DNA of 53,670 bases from assembly GCF_016862375.1 (NCBI RefSeq), contig NZ_BOMV01000038.1, forward strand, positions 1 through 53,670, given 5' to 3'. How positions within the stretch are numbered: position 1 is the stretch's first letter; each line of letters begins with the position of its first letter. Under the pieces are notes generated by a model, which ran no database searches, was not told the origin of the DNA, and saw only the letters and a program-made list of their open reading frames with translations. This document shows, piece by piece, positions 15,309 to 24,506 of this stretch. The position numbers and the translations under genes are program-made. This stretch comes from Paractinoplanes rishiriensis. Its GTDB lineage: Bacteria; Actinomycetota; Actinomycetes; Mycobacteriales; Micromonosporaceae.

Positions 15309-16652
15309 TCAGTCCTCCCCGGGCAACGCCGCACGTGCCGCCGCAAGGAGGCGCGCCTCATCGTCTCGGCTGAGAAGCGCGACGGGCGGCGCATTCAGCC
15401 AGACGTTCGGGCCGAGCCACCAATCCAGAACTCCCTCAGGATCCTCCTCGGCACCCAGCATCTCGTTGATCCGCAGGACCAGGTCGATGGGCCGTCGGTT
15501 GTCATCGAACTGGAAGGCCGGATATCCAGCCCGCCCACCGGCACCGCGCAGACTGATCAGGGGAAGACCTCGGCTGTCCGCACCGTCAGAAATCAGTTCC
15601 AGGTCGCTGTGCGCGTCGTCGGTGGAAATCTCGTCCTTGGGTTCCAGGGCGGGCAGGCGTACTGGTGCGATCTCGCGAATTTGTGACGCGAGCCGGTAGA
15701 CGTCATCCGCCAGCGACTCCAACTCGACCTCGGCCGCCTGGAAAGCGAGGAGACGCCGTAGGTCCGCTGGCAGCGATTTCGGGCTGGGCAGTCGAGCGCC
15801 GCCCCAGAGCACGGGAATCACCTGGACGGTGCGCGCGAGCACATCCCGCAGTTCGGCCTCGATCCACGGGCTGAGTCGCCACTGCGGTCCGATGACGATC
15901 AACACGGTCGACGCACGGTCGACCATGCGGACCAGCTGATCGTGCCACCGCTCACCCACCCTTATCTGCGCAGCCGTGCTGACCGATCCTGGTCCGAGAT
16001 AACGCTCCAACATCTCGGACAAAGTCTGGGCTGCCAGCGTTTCGTCCGTGCCGTGCGAGACGAAGATCTCCCCGCCGCGGGTGGCGTTCTTGGTGGACCG
16101 CCGTTCGTTCTGGCTGAGGAACTGTCGCAGGTCGTCCGACCAGGCGTTGTGAAGCTTTTCGTCTTTCCGAACTCCCAGCAGCATGCCGACGACCAGACCA
16201 TCGACGTTTCGGACCACCGGGGCGCCGCTCGTCAGGGAAGGGAGGGCTCGTGTGGCTGACAGTTCGGTCTGCTTTCCGCGGTAGTGCATGTCAACTTTGC
16301 GGAGCTTCCGACCCTGAAGAAAGGAGTAAAGCGTCAGCAGCGCCGGCTCCGCCGAAAGATCCGCGCTCGCCAGCTCAGGGGCCGTTGCCGGCAGCGAAAC
16401 CCAGCTCTCCAAAGCCGCAAGGTCGCGCTTCTCATCGACAGCCCGGACCACTGCCGCCGTCCGCAACGGCTCGATGCCCGGAAAAGCGATCGTGACATCG
16501 TCACCGATACGGTGGGCGTGGGCCGCATGCAACACGTGCGCCGCCGTCAGAACGGTGGCGGGACCCGTCAAAAAGCACGACCCCACCATGCGCCCGTCGG
16601 ACCCCAGCACCTGTCCGACATACTCTCGCGGGCTCGCCTTCGGTCGCTTCAT
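15309..16652 (-). CDS. Trypsin-like protease - TIR - MbcA/ParS-like domain fusion protein
   Basis: 447 residues in three parts. (1) Residues 1-160: trypsin/V8-like peptidase with His39 (T-A-A-H), Asp77 (R-D-L-A-A-L) and Ser142 (L-T-S-G-A-P-V; the usual G-N-S-G-G-P is relaxed but Ser is kept). (2) Residues 192-330: TIR domain starting E-I-F-V-S-H, with S-P-W-I-E-A-E-L whose Glu267 fits the catalytic position of NAD-cleaving TIRs, then V-I-P-V-L-W. (3) Residues 362-447: Y-P-A-F-Q-F, then L-D-W-W-L-G-P-N-V-W-L-N-A-P-P-V-A-L-L, the pattern of the MbcA/ParS/Xre C-terminal toxin-binding domain. It has no signal peptide or TM helix. It directly precedes the RES toxin gene and lies 20 bp after fadE. 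Confidence 0.85.
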   Translation of the reverse strand: MKRPKASPREYVGQVLGSDGRMVGSCFLTGPATVLTAAHVLHAAHAHRIGDDVTIAFPGIEPLRTAAVVRAVDEKRDLAALESWVSLPATAPELASADLSAEPALLTLYSFLQGRKLRKVDMHYRGKQTELSATRALPSLTSGAPVVRNVDGLVVGMLLGVRKDEKLHNAWSDDLRQFLSQNERRSTKNATRGGEIFVSHGTDETLAAQTLSEMLERYLGPGSVSTAAQIRVGERWHDQLVRMVDRASTVLIVIGPQWRLSPWIEAELRDVLARTVQVIPVLWGGARLPSPKSLPADLRRLLAFQAAEVELESLADDVYRLASQIREIAPVRLPALEPKDEISTDDAHSDLELISDGADSRGLPLISLRGAGGRAGYPAFQFDDNRRPIDLVLRINEMLGAEEDPEGVLDWWLGPNVWLNAPPVALLSRDDEARLLAAARAALPGED

Positions 16653-16672
16653 TGAAGCCTAAGTTACCGCTT

Positions 16673-17827
16673 TCAGCCCTTGAGCAGCTGACGGGCCATG
16701 ACGATGCGCTGGACCTGGTTGGTGCCCTCGTAGATCTGGGTGATCTTTGCATCTCGCATCATGCGCTCTACCGGGTAATCCCGGGTGTAGCCGTAGCCGC
16801 CCAGCAACTGCACCGCATCCGTGGTGATCTCCATGGCCGCGTCTGACGCGAAGCATTTCGCCGCCGCCCCGAAATACGTCAGGTCCGCGTCGCCGCGCTC
16901 GCTCTTCCCGGCCGCCGCGTACGTCAACTGCCGGGCCGCCTCGAGCTTCATGCCCATGTCGGCCAGCATGAACTGGACGCCCTGGAAATCGGCGATCGGC
17001 TTGCCGAACTGTTTGCGCTCCTGCACGTAGCCCAGCGCGAAGTCCAAGGCGCCCTGCGCGATGCCCAGCGCCTGGGCCGCGATCGTCACCCGGGTGTGGT
17101 CGAGCGTCTGCATCGCGGTCGCGAAGCCGGTGCCCTCGTCGCCGATCATGCGGTCGGCGGGAATGCGCACGTTGTCGAAGTAGACCTCGCGGGTGGGCGA
17201 ACCCTTGATCCCCAGCTTCTTCTCCGGCGCCCCGAACGAAACGCCTTCATCCGCTTTCTCCACGACAAAAGCCGAGATGCCCCGGGAACGGGCCTCGGGT
17301 GAAGTCACCGCGAAGACCGTGTAGAACGACGAAACACCGGCGTTCGTGATCCACCGCTTGACCCCGTTGAGCACCCAATGATCGCCGTCCCGCACCGCCC
17401 GGGTCGTCATCGACACGGCGTCCGAACCCGCCTCGGGCTCCGACAGGCAGTACGAGAACATCGCCTCACCGGAGGCGACCTTGGGCAGGTAGCGCTCCTT
17501 CAACGAGGACGACGCGGCCAGCAGCAACGGCATGGTCCCCAGCTTGTTCACCGCGGGGATCAGCGACGACGAGGCACACGCCCGCGCCACCTCCTCGATC
17601 ACGATGGCGGTGGCCAGCGCGTCCGCACCGGCTCCCCCGTACTCGACCGGGATGTGCGGCGCGTGGAAGTCCGAGGCCCGCAGCGCCTCGTACGACGCCT
17701 TCGGGAACTCACTGGTCTCGTCAGCCTCGGCCGCGTTCGGCGCCACCCGCGCGTCGCAGACCTCGCGCACCGCGGCCCGGATGGCGGCGTGATCCTCCGG
17801 CAGCTGATAGACGTCGAACTCAGTCAT
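16673..17827 (-). CDS. Acyl-CoA dehydrogenase (FadE25-like)
   Basis: 384 residues, standard for FAD-dependent acyl-CoA dehydrogenases, which introduce the alpha-beta double bond in acyl-CoA and pass electrons to ETF. Signatures: S-E-P-E-A-G-S-D-A (about 130-138), W-I-T-N-A-G, Q-L-L-G-G-Y-G-Y-T-R-D-Y-P-V-E-R, and the catalytic Glu367 in Y-E-G-T-N-Q. Best remembered match is M. tuberculosis FadE25, which also lies near purE/purK as here. ATG at 17827; divergent from ugd. Confidence 0.92.
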   Translation of the reverse strand: MTEFDVYQLPEDHAAIRAAVREVCDARVAPNAAEADETSEFPKASYEALRASDFHAPHIPVEYGGAGADALATAIVIEEVARACASSSLIPAVNKLGTMPLLLAASSSLKERYLPKVASGEAMFSYCLSEPEAGSDAVSMTTRAVRDGDHWVLNGVKRWITNAGVSSFYTVFAVTSPEARSRGISAFVVEKADEGVSFGAPEKKLGIKGSPTREVYFDNVRIPADRMIGDEGTGFATAMQTLDHTRVTIAAQALGIAQGALDFALGYVQERKQFGKPIADFQGVQFMLADMGMKLEAARQLTYAAAGKSERGDADLTYFGAAAKCFASDAAMEITTDAVQLLGGYGYTRDYPVERMMRDAKITQIYEGTNQVQRIVMARQLLKG

Positions 17828-17922
17828 GGCGGTGCCCTTTCGCTTCGGCGAGGCCGTTCCCCGGCCGCTATGTTACTGGCGCGTAGCGCACGCCGACCAG
17901 GGCCTCGATCGTTAAGCCGGAC

Positions 17923-19290
17923 GTGACACTTCCCCGTCTGTCGTTCCTGGGTACCGGTTATCTGGGCGCGACCTACTCCATCTGTTTCGCCGAACTCGGC
18001 TACGAGGTGCTCGGCGTCGACGTGGACGAGGCCAAGATAGCCACGCTGGCCGGCGGCCGGGTGCCGTTTCACGAGCCCGGCCTCGACGACCTGCTGCGCC
18101 GCGGGCTGGCGTCGGGGCGGCTGCGGTTCGGAACCTCGTACGCGGAGGCGGCCGAATTCGCCGATGTGCACTTCATCTGCGTCGGCACCCCGCAGCGCCC
18201 GGACCGGATGAGCGCTGATCTCACGTACGTGGAAAGCACCGTGACCACCCTCGCCCCGCTGTTGCGACGCCGGGCCCTGATCGTGGGGAAGTCGACCGTG
18301 CCGGTCGGCACGGCGACCTGGGTGGAGCAGCTGGTCGCCAAGCACGCCGATCCCACGCTGGGCGTCGAGGTGGCCTGGTCGCCCGAGTTCCTCCAGGAGG
18401 GCTTCGCGGTCGAGGACGTGCTGCGGCCCAACCGGATCGTGGCCGGCGTCCGCTCGGCGTGGGCGCACGACCTGCTCGCCGCCGCGCACAAGGGGGTCTT
18501 CGACCTGGCCGCCACCGAGGACCGGGAGGTTCCGCTGGTGGTCACCGACTTCGCGACCGCCGAACTGGTCAAGGTCGCCGCGAACGCGTTCCTGGCCACC
18601 AAGATCAGCTTCATCAACGCGATGGCCGAGGTGTGCGAGGTGGCCGGCGCCGACGTCACGCTGCTGGCCCGGGCGATCGGCTACGACCCGCGGATCGGCC
18701 ACCGGTTCCTGCAGGCCGGTCTCGGTTTCGGCGGCGGCTGCCTGCCCAAGGACATCCGGGCGTTCCAGGCCCGGGCGCAGGAGCTGGGTGCCGGCGAGGC
18801 GCTGCGGTTCCTGCACGAGGTCGATCTGATCAACACCCGGCGCCGGGGGCGGGTGCTCAACCTTGCCGCCGAGTTGCTGGACCGACCGGTCGGTCCGGCC
18901 GGCCCGGATCTGTCCGGCACCGTGGTGGCGGTGCTGGGGGCGAGCTTCAAACCAAATTCCGATGACGTACGCGACGCGCCCAGCCTCGCCGCGGCGGCCG
19001 CCCTCGCCGCGGCGGGTGCCGACGTACGCGTACACGACCCACAGGCCATGGACAACGCTCGCCGCAGCCAGCCCGCCCTCAGTTATGCACCGACGCTGGA
19101 GGCGGCGGTGACCGGCGTGTCCCTGGTGGTGGTCGCCACCGAGTGGGCCGAGTTCCGCAACGCCGATCCGGTGCTGCTCGGCGGCCTGGTCGAGCGGCGC
19201 CTCGTGATCGACGGCCGGAACTGCCTCGACCCGGCGCAGTGGGCCCGGGCCGGATGGACCTATCGGGGGATGGGCCGCCCGGTCACGTGA
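17923..19290 (+). CDS. ugd: UDP-glucose 6-dehydrogenase
   Basis: 455 residues from a GTG at 17923. Oxidises UDP-glucose to UDP-glucuronate with two NAD+, for surface polysaccharide or glycoconjugate synthesis. N-terminal Rossmann motif G-T-G-Y-L-G (10-15), G-K-S-T-V-P-V-G-T near 122-130, S-P-E-F-L-Q-E-G, Lys217 in A-E-L-V-K-V-A-A-N-A, and catalytic Cys273 in G-G-G-C-L-P-K-D. The C-terminal UDP-binding domain is complete (G-A-S-F-K-P-N-S-D-D-V-R-D). It stands alone, divergent from fadE. Confidence 0.93.
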   Translation: MTLPRLSFLGTGYLGATYSICFAELGYEVLGVDVDEAKIATLAGGRVPFHEPGLDDLLRRGLASGRLRFGTSYAEAAEFADVHFICVGTPQRPDRMSADLTYVESTVTTLAPLLRRRALIVGKSTVPVGTATWVEQLVAKHADPTLGVEVAWSPEFLQEGFAVEDVLRPNRIVAGVRSAWAHDLLAAAHKGVFDLAATEDREVPLVVTDFATAELVKVAANAFLATKISFINAMAEVCEVAGADVTLLARAIGYDPRIGHRFLQAGLGFGGGCLPKDIRAFQARAQELGAGEALRFLHEVDLINTRRRGRVLNLAAELLDRPVGPAGPDLSGTVVAVLGASFKPNSDDVRDAPSLAAAAALAAAGADVRVHDPQAMDNARRSQPALSYAPTLEAAVTGVSLVVVATEWAEFRNADPVLLGGLVERRLVIDGRNCLDPAQWARAGWTYRGMGRPVT

Positions 19291-19409
19291 CATGATCTGC
19301 GGCGTTTCGCAGCCGTTTCCATAGATCTCCGCCCTCGTGAGCCTGTTCTAATGAGGTGTCGTACCGGCATGCTCTAGTTGAGGCACCCGGGCTGGTTCGA
19401 GGAGGTTCC

Positions 19410-22400
19410 GTGGCGCAGGCTGGACAATCCGACAGCTACGACGACGAGCTGGCCCGGATCGATGCCTCGATAGCGGAACTCAAGATCCGTGACATGAACG
19501 CGGCCAAGGAACGCACCAACATCGCCGCCAAGATCCAGGCGGCCCAGTTCCAGCGCGACATCCTGTCGCACGCCAACCAGCAGGCCAAGGCCAAGGCCGC
19601 GAAACGCCGGGTGCGCCGCCGGCCGCCCGAGGAGTTCCCGCCACCGCCGCCGGCCGGCGCCCACGAGGTCGACGACGCACCGCCGCCACCACCGCCACCG
19701 CCGCCACGTGCCGCCCGGGCGCGCCCGGGCGGCTCCCAGCCGGGCGTGATGACCGACGGCGTCACCGCCCTGGTCGACGACCCGCCGCCGGCCGAGCGGG
19801 TGGCCCCCGCGCCCCGGCGCACCAGCTTCACCGGCGGCGTCGAGCACCCGCCCGAGGCCTCCACCCAGTCGGTGCAAAACATCCTGCTGGTGCTCGGCGC
19901 GCTGCTGATCGGCGTGGCCGCGGTGGTCTTCGCCGGCGTCGCGGTCGACAACCCGCTGGCCCGGGCCGCCATCCTGGCCGCGGCCACCGCGGTCGCCCTG
20001 CTGGTGGCACCCGGCATCGCCCAGCGCGGCCTCAGCTCGACCGCTGAGACCGTGGCCGGCGTGGGCCTCGCGATGCTGCCGGTCACCCTCTACGCGTTGC
20101 ACGGCAGTGCCCTGGCCGGCGGCGAGGGCGTGCCGATCCCGCTCTACCTGGGGGTCAGCTTCGCGGTCACCGCGGTGGCCAGCTTCCTGTACGCGACCGC
20201 GACCCGGCTCAGCGCTCCGCGGTACGCCACCGTGATCGCGCTCCAGCCCGTCCCGCTGCTGCTGGCGCACCCGATGATCAAGAGCCCGGCCGGCTGGGCG
20301 ATGGCCCTGACCGTGGTCGCGGTGCTCGACCTGTTCCTGCTCACCTCGGTGATCCGCAGCGGCCGCCTGGTGCCGCAGTGGCCGGTCGGCCGCCCGGTGC
20401 CGGCCGACCGCGAGGGCCACGCCCCGGCCGACGAGGCGTGGACCGCGGGCACCACCGACTACGCCCGCCGCGACGAGCCCCTCGGCCCGGACGCGCCGCC
20501 CCGGCCCGAGTCGGCGCCCGAGGAACCCGACCTGATCATCCAGGGCCTGGCGCCGCGGCGCCGCTGGCTGCGCACCCGGATCTTCCCCGGCCCGCGCCCG
20601 GCCGGCGCCCCGGCGGCCGGTTCGGTGCCGCTGGCCCCGCCGGCCACCCCGCCGTCCGCCGACTGGCTGCGCGAGCTCACCTTCGCCCTGCTCTGCGTGG
20701 CCAGCGCCGGCGCCCTGCTGTACGCGTCGGTGGCCCTGCTGCAGGCCCAGGTGGTGCCGGATGCGCTGCGGTCCGGCCTGATCCTGCTGCTGGCCGCGCT
20801 CACCGCGCTGGCCGCCGCCCACCTGCTCGACAACCTGGTCGCGCGCAACATCTCCGGCGGCGTGCTGACCATCGCCGTGATCGGCGCGTCCGCCCGCGTC
20901 GCCGACGTGGTGTCGCCGCAGTGGACCCTGGTGGTGGCCGCGGCCGCGGTCGCGGTGGCCGGCGCCGTCATCGGCCTGCTCCCGGTCACCGAACGCAGCG
21001 GCCCCGAGATCGCCTCGGCCGTCGCGCTGGTCATCATCGGCCTGATCCTCACCACCGACGCCCTGCGGGCCGCGTTCGCGCCGCTGCAGGCCGCCCGCCC
21101 GGTGTGGAACGCCGACACCGACGCCTACGCGCAGCGGATCGCCGAGGCGGCCGGTCCGTCCGGCTGGCTGCTCGCGTTCAGCGCCCTGCTGATCACCATC
21201 GCCGCGGCGCTGGCCCTGCCGCGCAGCGTGCGGCACGAGGGCGCGGTGGTCGGCGTGGCGCTGACCGCGCTCACCGTGCCGGCCGCGCTCGGCCTGCGCT
21301 GGTCCGAGGCGCCCTGGCCGCTGATCCTCGCGTCGATCGGCATCGGCGCCGCCGGCCTGGCCGCCGGCACCCGGCGGATCGCCATCACGCACGTCGCGGC
21401 GGCCGGCACCGTCGGCCTGTTCGGTGCGGGCGCCGCCCTCAGCGCGCCCTGGCTGACCGCGGCCGCGCTCACCGCCCTGGCCGGGGCCGGCGTGATGATC
21501 GCGGTGGCCGCCCGGCAGATCCCGATCCGGCTGTACGCCTGGCTGGTCGGCGACTGGGCGGCCGGTGCCGCCGCGCTGGCCCTGCCCGGCGCCGTGGTGA
21601 CCGGCGCGCTGGCCGTCTCCGACACCGGCGACGGCCCGCCGCCCACCGAGGCGGTGACCGTGCCGGCGCTGGCCGTCGGCTTCCTCGCGGTGGCCGCCAC
21701 GCTCAGCTATGCGGCCGTGTTCCAGGTGGCCCGCCGCGAGGTGAGCATCCCGCTGACGGCCGGCACCGGGCTGGGCGCGATCGCGCTGGCGCTGGCCGCG
21801 CTGCTGGCACCGGCCGCCACGCCGCCCGACGTCTGGGTCGGCGCGCTCCTGCTGGTCGCGGCCGGCCTGCTGTTCTTCGCCAAGTCGATCGACAACGGCC
21901 GGCGCAGCGACCGGGTGCTGGACGGCCCCGACATCGCCGCGGCCGCCGCCACGGTCGCGATCTGCGGCGCCCTGGCCCGGGTGTTCGCGCTGGCCTTCCC
22001 GAGCGCGCCGCTGGCCGTGGCCGGCGTGGTGGTGCTGATGGTGGCGCTAGGCGTGGCCGTGCTGCCGGACGACTGGCGGCGCGGCCCGGTGCGCGGGCTG
22101 GCCCTGGCCGGCATCGTGGTCGGGGCGATCGCCGGCTGGCTTGCCCTGGCCGGCGCGGTCCGCATCGTGGCCCTGCACGGCTCGGTCTGGAACGCCGATC
22201 TCAGCCAATACCCGACGACCGCCGAGCCGGGCGCCTGGCAGGCACCGTTCGCGCTCGTCATGATCGCCATCGCCGCCTCGTTCGCGGCACCCCGGCCCTG
22301 GTCGTACGCGATCTCCTCGGCCTGCGGCGCGCTAGCCGCGATCGGCGCGCCGTTCGCGCTGGGCCTGCCCTGGTGGTCGCCGCTGCTGGTGGGCGGCGCC

Positions 22401-24506
22401 GCCGCGATCGGCTACGCGATGGCCGCGATCGCCTCCACCGACCCGCGCTGCGCGCTGTGGCGGGCCGGCGCGGCCGCCACCATCCTGCTGCACGCGGTCG
22501 GCGCCGGCCTGGCCCGCCCGTGGTCCACCTGCCTGGCCCTGCTGCTGGTGGCCGGCATCGGCGCGATCACCGCGGTGATGGCCCGCACCCCCGTGGCGTT
22601 CACCACCGACGAACCCGACCTCGACGCGATCACCGAGGCCGACCTGGCCCGCGACGACACCGGCATGCCCCGGCACCGCGCCCAGGTCGGCGGCGCCGCC
22701 ACCGGTGCCGTGCTGCTGGCCGCCCCCGGCATGTTCGCCGCGCTGGCCGCCGACCAGGGCCACGACGCCCAGGTGGTGCTCACCGCCGCGCTGGCCGCGT
22801 CCGCGCTCAGCCTGGCCATCCTGGCGCTGCTGGGCCGCTACATTCCGCAGTACCTCCCGTGGGCCACGGTCGGCCTGGTGCTGGGCGCCACGATCACCGC
22901 GTTCGCGTCCGTACCCACCCCGTACTCCACCGCCCTGTACGCCGCCGCGGCCGCCCTGCTCGGCGTCATGGCCGAGTTGCTGCGCGGCGCCACCCCCGCA
23001 CCCGGCATCACGGTGGCCCGCCCGCGCTCCTGGTCCGACAGCCGCACCCGCTATCGCGCGCCCCGCTGGACCAGTGCCCGCCCGAGCGGACTGAGCGGCC
23101 GCTGGCTGGTCGATCCGGCCACCAGCGCCGTGGTGCTGGCCCTGGTGCCCACCCTGCTGGCCATCCTGGCGATCGCCCCCGCGCTCAAGGCCGCCCTGAT
23201 CGACCCGCTCGAGCAGCTGCGCCACATCTGGGACGGCCCGGTGGCGGCCCTGTCCCAGCCGTCCTCCGGCACCGTGGACGCCACCAGCGTGCTGGCCATC
23301 GTCCTGCTCACCGGCGCCGCCGCCCTGGCCGCGATCGGCTTCGGCGGCAAGGCGTCCGAAGCCGTACCGGTCATCCTCCCCGGCCTGGCGATCACCCTGC
23401 TGATCTTCCCGATCGCCCTGCGCATCCCGTTCCCCGCCGCCACCACCGCGGCCCTGGCCGTCTTCACCATCTCGATGCTGGGCCTGGCCCTGACCCCGCC
23501 CCCCGTCGCGACCCACGCCCCGATGCTGCGCGGCACCCGCACCGTGGTCTTCGTGATCGGCCTGCTGGCCGGCAACGCGGGCCTGGCCGGCAGCCTGGCC
23601 CACCAGCCGATGACCCTGTTCACCCTGGGCAGTGCCGTGGGCGTAGGCCTGGTCGCCGCCCTGGCCGGCCGCACCCAGTCGGCCCGGGTCCTGGGCTGGC
23701 TGTTCGCCGCCGTGATGGCCCAGTTCTTCGTGCTCACGGCCGCGATCGCCGCCGGCGTGGAGCGCTCCTGGGCCGCGTTCGGCGTCCTGGCCGTGGGCGC
23801 CGCCCTCCTGATCCTGGAGGCCACCGTCCCCCGCCTCGGCCTACCGCAGTACCGCCGCGAGGCCACCACCATCGAGTGGAGCGGCTACGCCTCCGCCGTG
23901 CTGGCCGGCGCCCTGGCCTTCGACGCCCCCGCCCACCTGGCCGCCCTGCTCGCGGCGTGGGGCGCCGTACTGGGCCTGGCCGCCTCCCGCGCCGGCCGCA
24001 CCCCACGCGAACGCAGAATCCTCTTCTGGACCGCCGTAGGCTTCGAAATCGTCGGCTGGTGGCTCTTCATCGCCCTGGCCGACGTGGCCCTCCCCGAGGC
24101 CTACACCCTGCCCTTCGCCGCCCTGGCCCTGGCCGTAGGCGTGGTCGAGTCCCGTCACCGCACCGACCTGAGCAGCTGGGCCGCATACGGTCCGGCCCTA
24201 CTGGCCGCCTTCGTCCCGACGATCGGCCTGGTCCTGGCCGGCGACAAGAGCGAACTACGCGAGGTGCTGCTCCTGCTGGGCGCCGTAGCCACCCTGATCG
24301 CCGGCTCGGTCTACCGCCAGCAGGCCCCAGTTGTCGTAGGAGCCGTAGCCACCGCCTTCGCCGCCATCCACTTCGCGATGACGCTGGTAGGCCCATGGCT
24401 GGTCCTGGTACCGGTAGGCATCCTGCTCCTGGTCTTCGGCGCCACCAACGAAAACCGCCGCCGCACGCGGGAAGGCTTGCGAGACGCTCTGGTCCGGATG
24501 CGTTAA
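19410..24506 (+). CDS. Giant polytopic membrane protein, SCO7613 C-terminal domain type
   Basis: 1698 residues from the GTG at 19410, which has GAGGAGG 6 nt upstream; an in-frame upstream ATG at 19356 lacks such a site. Residues 1-65 form a charged coiled-coil (repeated A-R-I-D-A-S-I-A-E-L-like heptads). Residues 75-140 are Pro-rich with runs of 5-9 prolines. From about residue 155 to the end there are dozens of Ala/Leu/Val-rich transmembrane helices, interrupted by polar stretches near 335-420 and 1065-1090. This matches very large actinomycete proteins annotated SCO7613 C-terminal domain-containing membrane protein. Function is unknown. It is a single gene with no partners within 800 bp downstream. 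Confidence 0.85.
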   Translation: MAQAGQSDSYDDELARIDASIAELKIRDMNAAKERTNIAAKIQAAQFQRDILSHANQQAKAKAAKRRVRRRPPEEFPPPPPAGAHEVDDAPPPPPPPPPRAARARPGGSQPGVMTDGVTALVDDPPPAERVAPAPRRTSFTGGVEHPPEASTQSVQNILLVLGALLIGVAAVVFAGVAVDNPLARAAILAAATAVALLVAPGIAQRGLSSTAETVAGVGLAMLPVTLYALHGSALAGGEGVPIPLYLGVSFAVTAVASFLYATATRLSAPRYATVIALQPVPLLLAHPMIKSPAGWAMALTVVAVLDLFLLTSVIRSGRLVPQWPVGRPVPADREGHAPADEAWTAGTTDYARRDEPLGPDAPPRPESAPEEPDLIIQGLAPRRRWLRTRIFPGPRPAGAPAAGSVPLAPPATPPSADWLRELTFALLCVASAGALLYASVALLQAQVVPDALRSGLILLLAALTALAAAHLLDNLVARNISGGVLTIAVIGASARVADVVSPQWTLVVAAAAVAVAGAVIGLLPVTERSGPEIASAVALVIIGLILTTDALRAAFAPLQAARPVWNADTDAYAQRIAEAAGPSGWLLAFSALLITIAAALALPRSVRHEGAVVGVALTALTVPAALGLRWSEAPWPLILASIGIGAAGLAAGTRRIAITHVAAAGTVGLFGAGAALSAPWLTAAALTALAGAGVMIAVAARQIPIRLYAWLVGDWAAGAAALALPGAVVTGALAVSDTGDGPPPTEAVTVPALAVGFLAVAATLSYAAVFQVARREVSIPLTAGTGLGAIALALAALLAPAATPPDVWVGALLLVAAGLLFFAKSIDNGRRSDRVLDGPDIAAAAATVAICGALARVFALAFPSAPLAVAGVVVLMVALGVAVLPDDWRRGPVRGLALAGIVVGAIAGWLALAGAVRIVALHGSVWNADLSQYPTTAEPGAWQAPFALVMIAIAASFAAPRPWSYAISSACGALAAIGAPFALGLPWWSPLLVGGAAAIGYAMAAIASTDPRCALWRAGAAATILLHAVGAGLARPWSTCLALLLVAGIGAITAVMARTPVAFTTDEPDLDAITEADLARDDTGMPRHRAQVGGAATGAVLLAAPGMFAALAADQGHDAQVVLTAALAASALSLAILALLGRYIPQYLPWATVGLVLGATITAFASVPTPYSTALYAAAAALLGVMAELLRGATPAPGITVARPRSWSDSRTRYRAPRWTSARPSGLSGRWLVDPATSAVVLALVPTLLAILAIAPALKAALIDPLEQLRHIWDGPVAALSQPSSGTVDATSVLAIVLLTGAAALAAIGFGGKASEAVPVILPGLAITLLIFPIALRIPFPAATTAALAVFTISMLGLALTPPPVATHAPMLRGTRTVVFVIGLLAGNAGLAGSLAHQPMTLFTLGSAVGVGLVAALAGRTQSARVLGWLFAAVMAQFFVLTAAIAAGVERSWAAFGVLAVGAALLILEATVPRLGLPQYRREATTIEWSGYASAVLAGALAFDAPAHLAALLAAWGAVLGLAASRAGRTPRERRILFWTAVGFEIVGWWLFIALADVALPEAYTLPFAALALAVGVVESRHRTDLSSWAAYGPALLAAFVPTIGLVLAGDKSELREVLLLLGAVATLIAGSVYRQQAPVVVGAVATAFAAIHFAMTLVGPWLVLVPVGILLLVFGATNENRRRTREGLRDALVRMR

